A stretch of 64,000 bases of DNA from Marivita sp041725935 (GTDB lineage Bacteria; Pseudomonadota; Alphaproteobacteria; Rhodobacterales; Rhodobacteraceae), in assembly GCA_041725935.1 (NCBI GenBank), contig JBGRQD010000002.1, positions 186,001 through 250,000 of the forward strand, written 5' to 3'. Shown here piece by piece: positions 8,610-17,699 of this stretch. Position numbers and translations under genes: made by a program. The notes beneath the pieces were generated by a model. It was not told the origin of the DNA and did not search any database. It saw only the letters and a program-made list of their open reading frames with translations. Positions within the stretch are counted from its first letter, which is position 1. Each line of letters starts with the position of its first letter.

Positions 8610-9179
8610 TTGACTCGACTTCGTGCACTCACCGCTCTGCTCTCCATCGCAATGGTCTTGGCCATAGCAGTACCCGGCCATTCGCAAGGCTATGGCACAG
8701 AGCGCCGCTGGGGCGGCGCGTCGGAGGTACAGGTCGATGACCTCATTCGCGGCTTCACCGAGGGCGTGCAGGACTTATGCGGCAATATCCCTGACCCTGC
8801 TTTCGGAGTGGACTGCGTCGCCGACTATTTCGACTGGATTGCCGACCGGCTTCCTCGAACCAGTGAGTTTCGAGAGGCCGAACGCATCATCCGCGACGCA
8901 GCAAGCCAGTTGAACCGCGTTGCGCGCGAAAATGCCTCCACGACCAAACGCCCGGCAGTGTTCGGCCTCAGAAACGGCAGCAGGCAAACCAGCCGCGCCG
9001 TGATCCCTGTCGCACCCGAACGTCAGGCCAGAGCGCGCTCTGCAGCCATCGCAATCGTGGAAGAGACCGAGACAAGACTTCTGCGCTCCGCAGACAGATC
9101 GCAACGGAGCAGGGTCGCCTTTGCGAACATCGCAGCAGTCATCGGGGATTCGTCTGCCGTCCTGTTGCGAGCCGGCTAG
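8610..9179 (+). CDS. Secreted hypothetical protein
   Basis: I do not recognise this protein (189 residues from the TTG at 8610). That start gives a clean signal peptide: LTRLRALTALLSIAMVLA then a cleavage-like AVPGHSQG. A longer form from GTG 8538 would carry an unlikely 28-residue N-terminal region. The mature part has two cysteines (LCGNIPDPAFGVDC), which could form a disulfide in the periplasm, followed by a long helical region rich in Arg and Ala. It sits alone between rpmG and a degenerate duplicate of the rpmG 3' end, so it may have been inserted there. Start and function are both uncertain. Confidence 0.6.
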   Translation: MTRLRALTALLSIAMVLAIAVPGHSQGYGTERRWGGASEVQVDDLIRGFTEGVQDLCGNIPDPAFGVDCVADYFDWIADRLPRTSEFREAERIIRDAASQLNRVARENASTTKRPAVFGLRNGSRQTSRAVIPVAPERQARARSAAIAIVEETETRLLRSADRSQRSRVAFANIAAVIGDSSAVLLRAG

Positions 9180-9207
9180 GACAGACTGCCTGAGTGGCAG
9201 GCATTTG

Positions 9208-9290
9208 GAGTACAAGGACGGCAAGATCAAGTCAGCCCTCCGGTCTCACGGACAGTGAGGAATAGCCGCGTCGGGATTGGTCTTGAATCG
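9208..9290 (+). pseudogene. Degenerate duplicate of the rpmG 3' end and its downstream region
   Basis: From GAGTACAAGGACGGCAAG onward, 51 bases match the end of rpmG and its 3' flank (8341 onward) with about five substitutions by eye. One substitution changes the TAA stop to TCA. The similarity fades through the old terminator stem (GCCGCGTCGG). There is no start codon or N-terminal half, so this is a relic and not a gene. Together with the true rpmG end it frames the 840-bp segment holding the secreted hypothetical gene. Confidence 0.85.
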
Positions 9291-9396
9291 GCGGTCGGCC
9301 CGATGACTGAGCGCTCATCTATGCCCTGTGTAGCACAAACAGCAGCCATGACGTCCGGAAGTTGTAATCTCTTCACCAAGGTTTAGGGTCCCGCGG

Positions 9397-9771
9397 ATGG
9401 AACAGACTGGACCGAACAAAGACGTGAAGAAAGCCATGGGCCGCGGTGTCCTTGGCCGCTGCCCGAATTGTGGAACGGGCAAGGTGTTCACAGGGTACCT
9501 CGCAATCAGCGATCGCTGCCCGGACTGCGACGAGCCGTTGGGCGCCTACAAGACCGCCGACATGCCGGCAGTGTTCACGATCCTGCTTGTCGGTGTTCTG
9601 TTGGTGCCGATCCTGTGGGTGGGTTTCGCAGTGTTTCGGCCAGATCCGCTTGTGCTTTTCGGGTATATCAGCGGTTTGATGCTGGTCTTGGCGCTGGTGC
9701 TGCTGCGCTTGGTGAAGGGGGCCAACGTTGGCTATTTGTGGGCGATGGATGAACGGGATCGGGGGGCATAG
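9397..9771 (+). CDS. DUF983 family membrane protein
   Basis: A 124-residue protein. An N-terminal zinc ribbon has two CxxC knuckles (RCPNCG at about 21-26 and RCPDCD at about 40-45) and is followed by two membrane helices (about 60-80 and 88-105). The ending MDERDRGA is short and charged. This is the DUF983 pattern. Family members are often near cytochrome oxidase or RNase R genes in alphaproteobacteria, but no function is established. The gene appears monocistronic and converges on guaD. Confidence 0.88.
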   Translation: MEQTGPNKDVKKAMGRGVLGRCPNCGTGKVFTGYLAISDRCPDCDEPLGAYKTADMPAVFTILLVGVLLVPILWVGFAVFRPDPLVLFGYISGLMLVLALVLLRLVKGANVGYLWAMDERDRGA

Positions 9772-9795
9772 ACGGTCACGGTCTCCTGACGGCGT

Positions 9796-11100
9796 CTAGC
9801 CGGGGATCGTGTTCAAATGCCGCTCTCCCATCACCCAAACCCCCGACACCGCGCGGTCATCGCCCATCATGATCGTCGGGAACACCGCTTCCCAGAGGTC
9901 CGCCGCCCGGGAGCTGCGTTGGGCGATGGCGGGGGTTGATCCCAGATCGAGCGTGATGAAATCGGCCTCAGACCCCGGTGCCAGTGTGCCCACGCGGTCC
10001 GCGATTCCCAGCGACCAGGCAGACCCTTCGGTCGCCAGCCACAAGAGCGCCGATGGGTGCAGCGCCACACCGCGCAGTTGCGCCACCTCGTAGGCTGCCG
10101 CCATCGTGCGCAGCATCGAAAAGGACGACCCGCCGCCGGTATCGGTGGCAAGCCCGACGCGCTGCCCCTCACCCACAAGCCCGGCCATGTCAAAGAGGCC
10201 CGACCCGATGAACGTGTTGGAAGTCGGGCAATGCACCAAAGCCGCGCCCACCTCGCGCAGCCGGTCGCGTTCGCGGGGTTCGAGGTGGATCGCGTGGCCG
10301 TAAAGGCCGTTTGCGCCCAAGAGGCCGTGCGCCTCATAGGTGTCAAGGTAATCGCGCGCCTGCGGATACAGCCCACGCACCCATGCGATCTCGTCGGTCT
10401 GTTCGCTCAGATGGGTCTGCATCAGGCAATCGGGGTTCTCGGCCCACAACGCCCCCAGCGCCGACAGTTGGTCTGGCGTGGAGGTGGGTGAGAATCGCGG
10501 TGTGATGACGTAGGACGCCCTGCCCTTTCCGTGCCACCGCTCCAGCAGCGCCTTGCTGTCGTCATAGGCCGATTGCGCGGTATCCAGCAGCCCGTCGGGC
10601 GCATTGCGGTCCATGCAGGTCTTGCCCCCCAGCACGCGCATCCCGCGCGCGGCGGCTGCCGTAAAATAGGCGTCCACGCTTTGCGGATGAATGGTGCAAT
10701 AGCTGCACATCGTCGTTGTGCCATGCGACAGCGCCAGATTCAGATACCGCCCCGCGATCTCGGCGGCATAGTCCGGATCGCCGAACTTCATCTCCTCGGG
10801 GAAGGTGTAGGTGTTCAGCCAGTCGATCAGCCGCTTGCCCCAGCTCGCGATCATCGCGGTCTGCGGGTAATGCACATGCGCGTCGATGAAGCCGGGCAGG
10901 ATCAGCGCCTGCCCGTGATCCTCGACCACCGCCTGCGGATACTGGCGGCGCAGATCGTCGGCACTGCCGCGCGCCAGAACATGCCCGTGCTGCACCGCGA
11001 TGGCCCCCCGCGCATCATGATGGGCGGCCTCCGGCCCGGTCGTCATGGGATTGTCGGTGAACCAGAGCGTCTGGCCGAGATAAAGCGTGATGTCTGACAT
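9796..11100 (-). CDS. guaD: Guanine deaminase
   Basis: A 434-residue cytosolic amidohydrolase converting guanine to xanthine and ammonia. The start is set at ATG 11100 (MSDITLYLGQTLWF), with an AGAG-like site upstream; ATG 11118 would add six residues but has no ribosome binding site. Metal and substrate motifs are complete: DAHVHYPQ, QTHLSEQTDE, GHAIHL and ATDTGGGSSFSML. The GGGSSFSM loop is characteristic of guanine deaminases within the superfamily. Together with the 8-oxoguanine deaminase-like gene it suggests active purine-base catabolism. Confidence 0.94.
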   Translation of the reverse strand: MSDITLYLGQTLWFTDNPMTTGPEAAHHDARGAIAVQHGHVLARGSADDLRRQYPQAVVEDHGQALILPGFIDAHVHYPQTAMIASWGKRLIDWLNTYTFPEEMKFGDPDYAAEIAGRYLNLALSHGTTTMCSYCTIHPQSVDAYFTAAAARGMRVLGGKTCMDRNAPDGLLDTAQSAYDDSKALLERWHGKGRASYVITPRFSPTSTPDQLSALGALWAENPDCLMQTHLSEQTDEIAWVRGLYPQARDYLDTYEAHGLLGANGLYGHAIHLEPRERDRLREVGAALVHCPTSNTFIGSGLFDMAGLVGEGQRVGLATDTGGGSSFSMLRTMAAAYEVAQLRGVALHPSALLWLATEGSAWSLGIADRVGTLAPGSEADFITLDLGSTPAIAQRSSRAADLWEAVFPTIMMGDDRAVSGVWVMGERHLNTIPG

Positions 11101-11236
11101 GGAAGGCTCTTTGTGCATTGGCCGGATGACCCTATCCCGGCATGTGACTTTGGTAAATTGCGCGCATGCCCTGTTGTCTCCCGGTCAGATTGCGTAAACG
11201 TGAAACAAGCCATTCAGCAAGGGGGCAGCTGGCAAG

Positions 11237-12631
11237 ATGAGCGACGACCAAACCATCGAGGCACCCGAAGTCGAGGACGCCGAAGACGCCTACAGCCTTG
11301 GCCGCAAGGCCGTGGCGCAGATCCTCTTTGCCGTGGACCGCGACGACCGAGACCAGCTTGTCGAGCTGATGGAGCCGCTGCACCCCGCCGACATCGCCGA
11401 CCTTCTGGAGCAGATCAACGCCTTCGACCGGATGCGGCTGATCAAGCTCTATGACAAGGAATTCGACGGCGACATCCTGTCGGAACTCGACGAATCGATC
11501 CGCGAAGAGGTGATCGGCCTTCTGTCGCCGCAGGTTCTGGCCGACGCGGTGCGCGACCTTGACAGCGATGACGTGGTCGACCTTCTCGAAGACCTCGACC
11601 AGCCGCAGCAGGACGCGATCCTCGACGCGCTCGAAGACAGCGACAGGGTCGCGGTCCAGCAGTCCATGACCTACCCGGAATATTCCGCGGGCCGCCTCAT
11701 GCAGCGTGAGGTGGTGATGGCGCCGGAACATTGGAATGTCGGCGAAGCCATTGATTACCTGCGCAATTCCGACGATCTGCCGGAACAGTTCTACCACATC
11801 GTGCTGGTCGATCCGCGCCTGCGCCCGGTGGGCAATGTCACCCTGGGCAAGCTGATGGCATCGCGCCGCGAAGTGATGCTGCAATCGCTCGTGTCCGACA
11901 CGTTCCATGTCATCCCGGCCCTGCAATACGAAGGCGACGTGGCCTATGCCTTCAACCAGTACCACCTGATCTCGGCGCCCGTCGTGGATGAAAACGAACG
12001 GCTGGTGGGCGTCATCACCATCGACGACGCGATGGCCGTGCTCGACGAGGAACACGAGGAAGACGTGCTGCGCCTTGCCGGTGTGGACAGCGAAAGCTCG
12101 CTCTCGGACAAGGTGCGCGAAACCACCAAGCGCCGGTTTCCGTGGCTCTTCGTCAACCTCGTGACGGCGATCATGGCCAGCCTCGTGATCGCGCAGTTCG
12201 AAGACGCCATCGCCACCGTTGTGGCGCTTGCGGTGCTGATGCCGATCGTGGCTTCCATGGGCGGCAATGCAGGCACGCAGTCGCTGACCGTGGCGGTGCG
12301 CGCACTGGCCACCAAGGATTTGACGCGCTCGAACGTCTGGCGGGTGATCCGCCGCGAGGTGATGGTGGGGCTGATCAACGGTCTGGCTTTTGCCGTCATC
12401 ATGGGCGCAGTGGGATTCATCTGGTTCGGTTCGCTGGAACTGGGCGGTGTGATCGCGGCGGCCATGGTGATCAACCTCGTGGTGGCAGGGCTTGCGGGCA
12501 CCGGCATTCCCATCGTGCTGGAAAAGCTGGGTGTCGATCCGGCGCTGGCCTCTGGCGCCTTCGTGACCACCGTGACCGACGTGGTGGGCTTTTTCGCCTT
12601 CCTCGGGCTGGCCGTCGTGGTGCTTCTGTGA
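11237..12631 (+). CDS. mgtE: Magnesium transporter MgtE
   Basis: A 464-residue inner-membrane Mg channel. The acidic N-domain (to about 135) has MgtE-type helical repeats such as HPADIADLLEQI. A tandem CBS pair follows (about 140-265) and senses cytosolic Mg. Then come five membrane helices, with the pore-lining signature PIVASMGGNAGTQSLT. Length is standard. The next gene starts inside the stop codon (GTGA overlap), so the two are co-transcribed. I see no Mg riboswitch in the 136-bp leader. Confidence 0.94.
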   Translation: MSDDQTIEAPEVEDAEDAYSLGRKAVAQILFAVDRDDRDQLVELMEPLHPADIADLLEQINAFDRMRLIKLYDKEFDGDILSELDESIREEVIGLLSPQVLADAVRDLDSDDVVDLLEDLDQPQQDAILDALEDSDRVAVQQSMTYPEYSAGRLMQREVVMAPEHWNVGEAIDYLRNSDDLPEQFYHIVLVDPRLRPVGNVTLGKLMASRREVMLQSLVSDTFHVIPALQYEGDVAYAFNQYHLISAPVVDENERLVGVITIDDAMAVLDEEHEEDVLRLAGVDSESSLSDKVRETTKRRFPWLFVNLVTAIMASLVIAQFEDAIATVVALAVLMPIVASMGGNAGTQSLTVAVRALATKDLTRSNVWRVIRREVMVGLINGLAFAVIMGAVGFIWFGSLELGGVIAAAMVINLVVAGLAGTGIPIVLEKLGVDPALASGAFVTTVTDVVGFFAFLGLAVVVLL

Positions 12632-13188
12632 CGCTGGACGCGCGCAAGGCCGACGCGCGCAAGGCCGCCTTTGCCCGACGCAAATTGGCGCATGAGGCAG
12701 GCCATCGCGGTGCTGCGGGCCATCTGAGCGCGGTGCTGGCAGGCTATCGCGGTGTGCCGCTGTCGGGCTACCTGCCGATCCGGACCGAGATCGACCCCCT
12801 GCCCGCCATGGCCGAGGCCGCAGCCCACGGGCCCGTCGGCGTGCCGGTGATCCGCGCCAAGGGACAGCCGCTCGTGTTCTCGCAGTGGCAACCGGACTGC
12901 GCGCTGGTCGACGGCCCGTTTGGCGCGTCCGTGCCTGCCGAGGAACGGCTGATCACCCCCGAAGTGCTGATCGTGCCGCTGGTCGCCTTTTCCCGCGCGG
13001 GAGGGCGGCTGGGCTATGGGGGCGGGTTCTACGACCGCACGCTCGAACGCCTGCGCGCCCAGCGTCCCACCCTTGCCATTGGCTTTGCCTACGCCGCTCA
13101 GGAAGCGGACGACCTGCCGCTGGAGGCGACGGACCAGCCGCTTGACCTGATCGTGACCGAACGCGAGGTGGTCGAGATCGGTCGGTGA
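12628..13188 (+). CDS. 5-formyltetrahydrofolate cyclo-ligase
   Basis: A 186-residue enzyme that converts 5-formyl-THF to 5,10-methenyl-THF with ATP. The GTG start at 12628 overlaps the mgtE stop by 4 bp. The C-terminal signature GGRLGYGGGFYDRTL (near residue 130) is the ATP/folate loop of the family, and the N-terminal ARKAAFARRKLA basic helix is the usual ATP-phosphate contact. In many proteobacteria this gene follows 6S RNA; I see no 6S-like structure here. Confidence 0.92.
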   Translation: MTLDARKADARKAAFARRKLAHEAGHRGAAGHLSAVLAGYRGVPLSGYLPIRTEIDPLPAMAEAAAHGPVGVPVIRAKGQPLVFSQWQPDCALVDGPFGASVPAEERLITPEVLIVPLVAFSRAGGRLGYGGGFYDRTLERLRAQRPTLAIGFAYAAQEADDLPLEATDQPLDLIVTEREVVEIGR

Positions 13189-13195
13189 CCCGTAC

Positions 13196-13603
13196 CTACC
13201 CAGCGCGCGGGGCGCTGTAATCCTCGTCCGACACATGCTCCATCCAATTGGCGGTCTTGCCCTCGACCGCAGTCTGCACCGCCAGATGGGTCATCGCGCA
13301 GTCGGGCGACGCGCCGTGCCAGTGCTTCTCTCCCGGTGCGAACCAGACCGTGTCACCAGGGCGCAGCACCTGCACAGGCTGCCCTTCGGACCCGGCCAGT
13401 CCCAGACCCGACACGATGTGCAGCGACTGACCGGCAGGATGGGTGTGCCACGCGGTCCGTGCGCCGGGCTCGAAGGTCACCATCAGGATCTTGACGGCGG
13501 ACTCGTCGTCACCCGATACGACCGGGTCCATCCGCACGGTGCCGGTGAAATAATCGGGGCTTGGAGATTGCGAAGGCCGGTCTCCGGCACGGTGGATTTT
13601 CAT
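13196..13603 (-). CDS. Small cupin-domain protein
   Basis: A 135-residue single-cupin protein. Motif 1 is TAWHTHPAGQSLHIVSG (two His and one Gln in the usual metal positions). Motif 2 is PGDTVWFAPGEKHWHG. This architecture is common in small dioxygenase- or isomerase-like cupins and in (R)-mandelonitrile-lyase-like proteins, so the reaction cannot be fixed. It has an AGGAGCC ribosome binding site. It converges on the cyclo-ligase gene. Confidence 0.85.
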   Translation of the reverse strand: MKIHRAGDRPSQSPSPDYFTGTVRMDPVVSGDDESAVKILMVTFEPGARTAWHTHPAGQSLHIVSGLGLAGSEGQPVQVLRPGDTVWFAPGEKHWHGASPDCAMTHLAVQTAVEGKTANWMEHVSDEDYSAPRAG

Positions 13604-13697
13604 GTCAGGCTCCTTTTTGACTGTGTTGTCCGGGGTATATCAGGCTTTCCCCGACACGCCCGAAAGAAAATGAGCCCGCATGCCGCAATCCCGGCGG

Positions 13698-14072
13698 TCA
13701 CGCCATCCCGGTCTGCAGCCACGCTTCGGCCTGATCCCGATCTGTCAGTTCGAAGCCCTTGATGTCGATGCCGGGAAACAGCGCGCCCTCGAGCTCGGCG
13801 GCGTTCCTGATCCACCCGACATCGCACAGCACGGCGCATCGGTCGAACCGGCCCAGCAGCCCGAACATCTTGGGCAGGCGCGCCATCTCGACCGCCATCG
13901 CCCCCAGATCGGGAAAGGCGAAAGAGGTGATCGTGTACAGCATCTTGCCCGCGTTCACATCCTGCGCCTTGTCCAGCAGGTCATCGAGTCCCTTGGCCAT
14001 TTCGTCGGAATCGATCTTGCCGGACAGTTCGATATCCACCCGGTTCGGTTCAGGTTTTGTGATGGTCAGCAT
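13698..14072 (-). CDS. STAS/SpoIIAA-like domain protein
   Basis: A 124-residue protein with alternating strands and helices (VDIELSGKIDSDEM, then MLYTITSF, then CAVLCDVGWIRNAAEL, then GIDIKGFELTD). This resembles the SpoIIAA-like STAS/SEC14 domain family found as free-standing proteins in proteobacteria. No lipid- or anti-sigma partner gene is next to it. An AGGAGGC site precedes the ATG. Role unknown. Confidence 0.75.
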   Translation of the reverse strand: MLTITKPEPNRVDIELSGKIDSDEMAKGLDDLLDKAQDVNAGKMLYTITSFAFPDLGAMAVEMARLPKMFGLLGRFDRCAVLCDVGWIRNAAELEGALFPGIDIKGFELTDRDQAEAWLQTGMA

Positions 14073-14140
14073 GGTCGCCTCCTTTGACTGGAGGTCAAGT
14101 CGACACCAGAAACCGTGACACCACCATGACGCAGATCAAC

Positions 14141-14650
14141 CTAAGCAAGAATCCGCCGCATGAAGACCGCAGGAAAGTCGATGCCGGGGCGCAGTGGCAC
14201 AACAATGTCGCCCTGCGCCTCAAAACCCATCGCTTCGTAGAACGGAACGGCAGTGCGCGTGCTCTGGCAGTGCAGCTGCGACATGCCCGACGCCAGCGCG
14301 TGCAGCGCGATATGCTCCATCAGCGACCGCCCGATGCCCTGGCGCGTGCGGCGGTGATCGGTGACGACGTGGCGAATGTGCCCGATGCCGCGCGCTCCGG
14401 GCTTGCCGCCCGGTGCCTGCATCGTCCAGCCTCCGGCGCCGACGATCTCCTGCCCGTCACAGACGACGAAAAAACTGCCCGACGCGATCAGCGCGGGTTG
14501 CGCCCGCGAGATCAGAGGCACCGCCGTGACCAGAACCGATGGCGGGTAATCGTCCTTGAGCAGCGCCGGATAGCTTTGTCCAAAGAGTCGGTCCAGCGCC
14601 TCGAAATCCGATACGTCCGCAGGGCGCAATGTCAGCGTGCTTCCCATCAT
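14141..14650 (-). CDS. GNAT family N-acetyltransferase
   Basis: A 169-residue cytosolic acetyltransferase. The start is ATG 14650, 7 bp after GGAGG. The acetyl-CoA pyrophosphate loop is TRQGIGRSLM, preceded by the strand IGHIRHVVTD, and the protein ends with the usual FYEAMGF turn before the last strands. The acceptor cannot be predicted. It sits downstream of the large leftward catabolic operon with a 86-bp gap and may or may not belong to it. Confidence 0.88.
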   Translation of the reverse strand: MMGSTLTLRPADVSDFEALDRLFGQSYPALLKDDYPPSVLVTAVPLISRAQPALIASGSFFVVCDGQEIVGAGGWTMQAPGGKPGARGIGHIRHVVTDHRRTRQGIGRSLMEHIALHALASGMSQLHCQSTRTAVPFYEAMGFEAQGDIVVPLRPGIDFPAVFMRRILA

Positions 14651-14736
14651 GTGGCCCTCCATCCTGCTGCTGCCTGTGAAGCAACATAGGCCGGAGGGCC
14701 ACTGCCTCCAGTCACATTGCGGAACGATCTGCCCGG

Positions 14737-15705
14737 TCAGCCAGCGGTCCGGGTCGGCCCTGCCGGATCATCGGTCGACCGCACCCGGTACATCGACGCC
14801 TCACCGGTCATGGCGGGAATGACGCTATGGGCAAGGCCCGGCGGCACAGCGACCGTATCGCCGGGATTGAGCGCCGTGGTGCCGCCCTCCCAGCTCAGCC
14901 GCCAGTGACCACGCACCGGCATCAGCACCTCATGGTCAGCGACACTATACATGTCCTCGGGAATCGACCCGCGGGTGATGAAATCCACCTCGAAGCCCGG
15001 CCGGTCGCGCAGCTTGGCATCAGGTCCGATCACCTTGGCAGGCTGGCGGCCCGCCAACCCCATCAGGTCCCAGTACCGCGCCACGTGGCCGGGAATGACC
15101 TCTGCTGCTGTCGGTTCGGGAAACGCCTTGAGCTGGTCTTCGGTCAGGACGGGCATCGGCTTGACGCCCTCGGGCAGGGACTGCCCCGCCTTGGTGTCAT
15201 AAAGCTTGCCGTTCTCGCCGAGCACCAGCCCGTGATCGCGCGCATCCTCGATCACCTGCGGTGCCCAGATCACGCCGCCCCCGGCATCATCACCACCGAG
15301 CACCGCCATGATCATCCCGTAATCGGTGCCGATATTCTCGAACCCGCGAAAGATGCCGGTGGGGATGTTGATGATGTCGCCCTGTTCCAGCACCACCTCG
15401 CCCGCGTTGCCCCAGCGCCCCCAGAAGAACCGCCAGCGCCCCGACAGCACAAAGAACACCTCTGCGGTGCGATGGCTGTGCAGCGAATTGCGGCACTTGG
15501 GCGGCTGGCCCGCCGCGCCGATGTTGAAGCCCGGCGTTTCGGTGATGTGCACGTGCTGGTCGGCGGATTCGGACACACCGCCACCGATGATGGTAAAGTT
15601 TTCCTTCTGATTGCTGCCCGGCGTATGGGCGTCGATAAAGGCGGTGCGGCAGGGGCGCAGATCGCCGTAACGGACGATGCGGGCTTCCATGTCTTGCGGG
15701 GTCAT
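14737..15705 (-). CDS. Bicupin protein, last gene of the LacI-linked operon
   Basis: A 322-residue protein with two cupin domains. The first (about residues 60-135) contains LHSHRTAEVFFVLSGRWRFFWG with HxH-type ligands. The second (about 235-310) contains a less complete motif (DHEVLMPVRGHWRLSWEGG and PGDTVAVPPGLAHSV). Gentisate or homogentisate-like dioxygenases and quercetinase-like enzymes share this layout, so a metal-dependent ring or side-chain oxygenase or isomerase is possible. It lies 21 bp downstream of a SnoaL-like gene and is the last gene of the tightly spaced leftward run starting at 22004. Confidence 0.82.
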   Translation of the reverse strand: MTPQDMEARIVRYGDLRPCRTAFIDAHTPGSNQKENFTIIGGGVSESADQHVHITETPGFNIGAAGQPPKCRNSLHSHRTAEVFFVLSGRWRFFWGRWGNAGEVVLEQGDIINIPTGIFRGFENIGTDYGMIMAVLGGDDAGGGVIWAPQVIEDARDHGLVLGENGKLYDTKAGQSLPEGVKPMPVLTEDQLKAFPEPTAAEVIPGHVARYWDLMGLAGRQPAKVIGPDAKLRDRPGFEVDFITRGSIPEDMYSVADHEVLMPVRGHWRLSWEGGTTALNPGDTVAVPPGLAHSVIPAMTGEASMYRVRSTDDPAGPTRTAG

Positions 15706-15726
15706 TGGTCTGTTCCCTTTGTGGTG

Positions 15727-16689
15727 TCAGCCCTGATGGGCCAGAATTTGCATCCAGATTGCGGTCTCGTCATAGAGCGTCCATTCGCGGCGCAGCCCGC
15801 GCGGGCCGAATTCGGCATGGGTGATCCCCATAACATGCACCTCGGCCCCGGTGGGCGCACCAAAGCTGCCCCACCCGTCATGTCTGCCGCTCAACGACCA
15901 GCGGATCGCGGCGCGCGGCGGCATGTTGGGCTCGTCCATGCCGATCATGTGCTGGACAGTGAACGCCGCCGACGGAAAGGCCGACCGCAGGCCAATCCAG
16001 AACGCATCGACCTCGGACGTGCCATGGACCGTCTGACCACCAGGATAGTCGGCCTGCACCGCGCGGTCGTACTGATCGGGGATCACGGACAATTCACCCG
16101 CCATGATCCGCGTCAGCAGCGCGGCAAGCCCCTGCCCCCACTGGTTGTCATTGCCCGTGCCCGTATAGGGCCCCTGCACGTCGATCTCGGGGCGGAACGG
16201 CTGGGTTTCGGGGTCGAGACCGGCAAGCCGGGCGCGCGCCCAGTCCTTCACGTCATAGCCCAGCTGCCGCAGCACCGCGCCATTGTCGCGGATCAGCCAT
16301 TCGTCGCTGATCATGTTCGCCTTGGCATAACAATCGGCAATCGCGCGGTATCGCACCTTGCGCCCGGTCGCTGGCCCGAACATCCCGTCACGCATATGCG
16401 TCGCGGTGGACAGGATGCGATGCGACGACAGCATCCCCACCTCGGGCGTACCCGACCAGATCACGTCCTCGCCCAGCAGCACCCGGTCCGGAAATTCCAC
16501 CAGCGTCGCCATCGTCGCCGCAGTCGAGGCGGGCTCGCCAAACGAGATCCCGCCGGGCATGCGCACGATCACCTCGGGGTGGTAATACTCCTTCATGCGC
16601 GCGCCCAGCCCACGGTCCTCCCAGATCTCCCTGGTGATCCCGAGGATGTAATCGGGGAAATCCGCAAAACGGTTGTCGAACCCTCTCAT
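15727..16689 (-). CDS. Double SnoaL/NTF2-like protein (first of two)
   Basis: A 320-residue protein made of two NTF2-like alpha-beta cone-barrel units (about 10-150 and 180-315). Each has the helix-turn-strand start seen in SnoaL-like cyclases and limonene epoxide hydrolase relatives (YYHPEVIVRMPGG, and YPGGQTVHGTSEVDAFW). The start ATG overlaps the LacI stop by 4 bp. A paralogue with the same double layout sits at 19560. The fold supports hydrolase, cyclase, isomerase or dehydratase chemistry on small ligands. No specific reaction can be named. Confidence 0.8.
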   Translation of the reverse strand: MRGFDNRFADFPDYILGITREIWEDRGLGARMKEYYHPEVIVRMPGGISFGEPASTAATMATLVEFPDRVLLGEDVIWSGTPEVGMLSSHRILSTATHMRDGMFGPATGRKVRYRAIADCYAKANMISDEWLIRDNGAVLRQLGYDVKDWARARLAGLDPETQPFRPEIDVQGPYTGTGNDNQWGQGLAALLTRIMAGELSVIPDQYDRAVQADYPGGQTVHGTSEVDAFWIGLRSAFPSAAFTVQHMIGMDEPNMPPRAAIRWSLSGRHDGWGSFGAPTGAEVHVMGITHAEFGPRGLRREWTLYDETAIWMQILAHQG

Positions 16690-17699
16690 GCCAAGCCTTC
16701 CGGTATGCGGGCCGATCCGCGCAGGATCAGCGGCCCGTCGATTTCTGTCACCTCCGCTTGCGCGGATTTGTCTTCGATTTGGTTAACAAGCGCCGCAACC
16801 GTTGCCTTGACCATGCGTCCCACGGGTTGGCGCACGGTGGTCAGGTCGTAGGCCGCAAACCCCGCCATCGGCACATCGTCATAGCCCACGACCGACACGT
16901 CGCCGGGGATTTTGAGGCCCAGCGCAGAGCGCAGGTGATCCATCACCGCAAACGCCATGTGATCGTTGCCGACAAACAGCGCATCGACGCCCCTTGCGAC
17001 CAGCACGTCCGTCGCCCGCACCGCCTCGGCATGGTCGTAGCGTCCATCCTCGACGCCAACGCAGTCCTGCCCCAACTCGGCCAGCCGCGCCAGAAACCCC
17101 TCGGTCCGGTCGCGCCCGGTGGACGATCCCTGCCAGCCCGCGACATGGCCGATGCGCGTGTGCCCACCCGCCACGAGAAACTCCGCCACCTTGGCTCCGC
17201 CCAGCCGGTTGGCCGAGGTGACCTGCGCCAGACCGCTGCCCGCCTGACCCCGGTTGAACAGCACCACGGGAATGCCAGCCGCCTCGCAGCGCGCCGCCAG
17301 CGCATCACCCAAGCCCACACTGGCCAGCACGATCCCATCGACCTGGTGATCCAGCATCTGCTGGATGATCCGGTCCGTGTCGGTGTCCCCCGCGCCCTCG
17401 GGCAGGGTAAACACCAGCGTATGATAACCCTCGTCCTGAAACTCCCGGCTGAACCGCTCCAGCGCGTCGGGATAGAACGGGTTGCCCAGATAGGCGACCA
17501 CCATGCCGATGATCCGGCTGCGCCCGGTGATCAGCGACCGCGCGAGAACGTTGGGCCGGTAGCCCAGCGCCTCGGCCGCTTCGCGCACCTTGTCCGACGT
17601 GGCCTTGCTGGCCGATGCGCCGGAAAACACCCGGCTCACCGCCGACTGGCTGACTCCGGCGCGCGCCGCCACATCGAAAGAGGTGACGCGCCGTGTCAT
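16686..17699 (-). CDS. LacI family transcriptional regulator
   Basis: A 337-residue regulator. The N-terminal HTH and hinge helix are clear (TSFDVAARAGVSQSAVSRVF, residues about 5-25, and NVLARSLITG near 50-60). A periplasmic-binding-fold effector domain follows. The ATG overlaps the SDR stop and its own stop overlaps the next gene, so it is embedded in the operon it probably controls. Two copies of a TTTGCATA/TGCAA palindrome (18471-18488 and 22068-22085) are its likely operators. Effector is presumably the pathway substrate. Confidence 0.93.
   Translation of the reverse strand: MTRRVTSFDVAARAGVSQSAVSRVFSGASASKATSDKVREAAEALGYRPNVLARSLITGRSRIIGMVVAYLGNPFYPDALERFSREFQDEGYHTLVFTLPEGAGDTDTDRIIQQMLDHQVDGIVLASVGLGDALAARCEAAGIPVVLFNRGQAGSGLAQVTSANRLGGAKVAEFLVAGGHTRIGHVAGWQGSSTGRDRTEGFLARLAELGQDCVGVEDGRYDHAEAVRATDVLVARGVDALFVGNDHMAFAVMDHLRSALGLKIPGDVSVVGYDDVPMAGFAAYDLTTVRQPVGRMVKATVAALVNQIEDKSAQAEVTEIDGPLILRGSARIPEGLA

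Noticed and set aside
12400..12640. 6S RNA next to the 5-formyltetrahydrofolate cyclo-ligase gene
   Set aside because: The known linkage in other proteobacteria prompted a look, but the gene start overlaps mgtE, leaving no room for it.
14827..16851. A 674-codon plus-strand open frame
   Set aside because: It lies antisense to the bicupin and SnoaL-like genes, both of which have recognisable folds, overlapping starts and good context.
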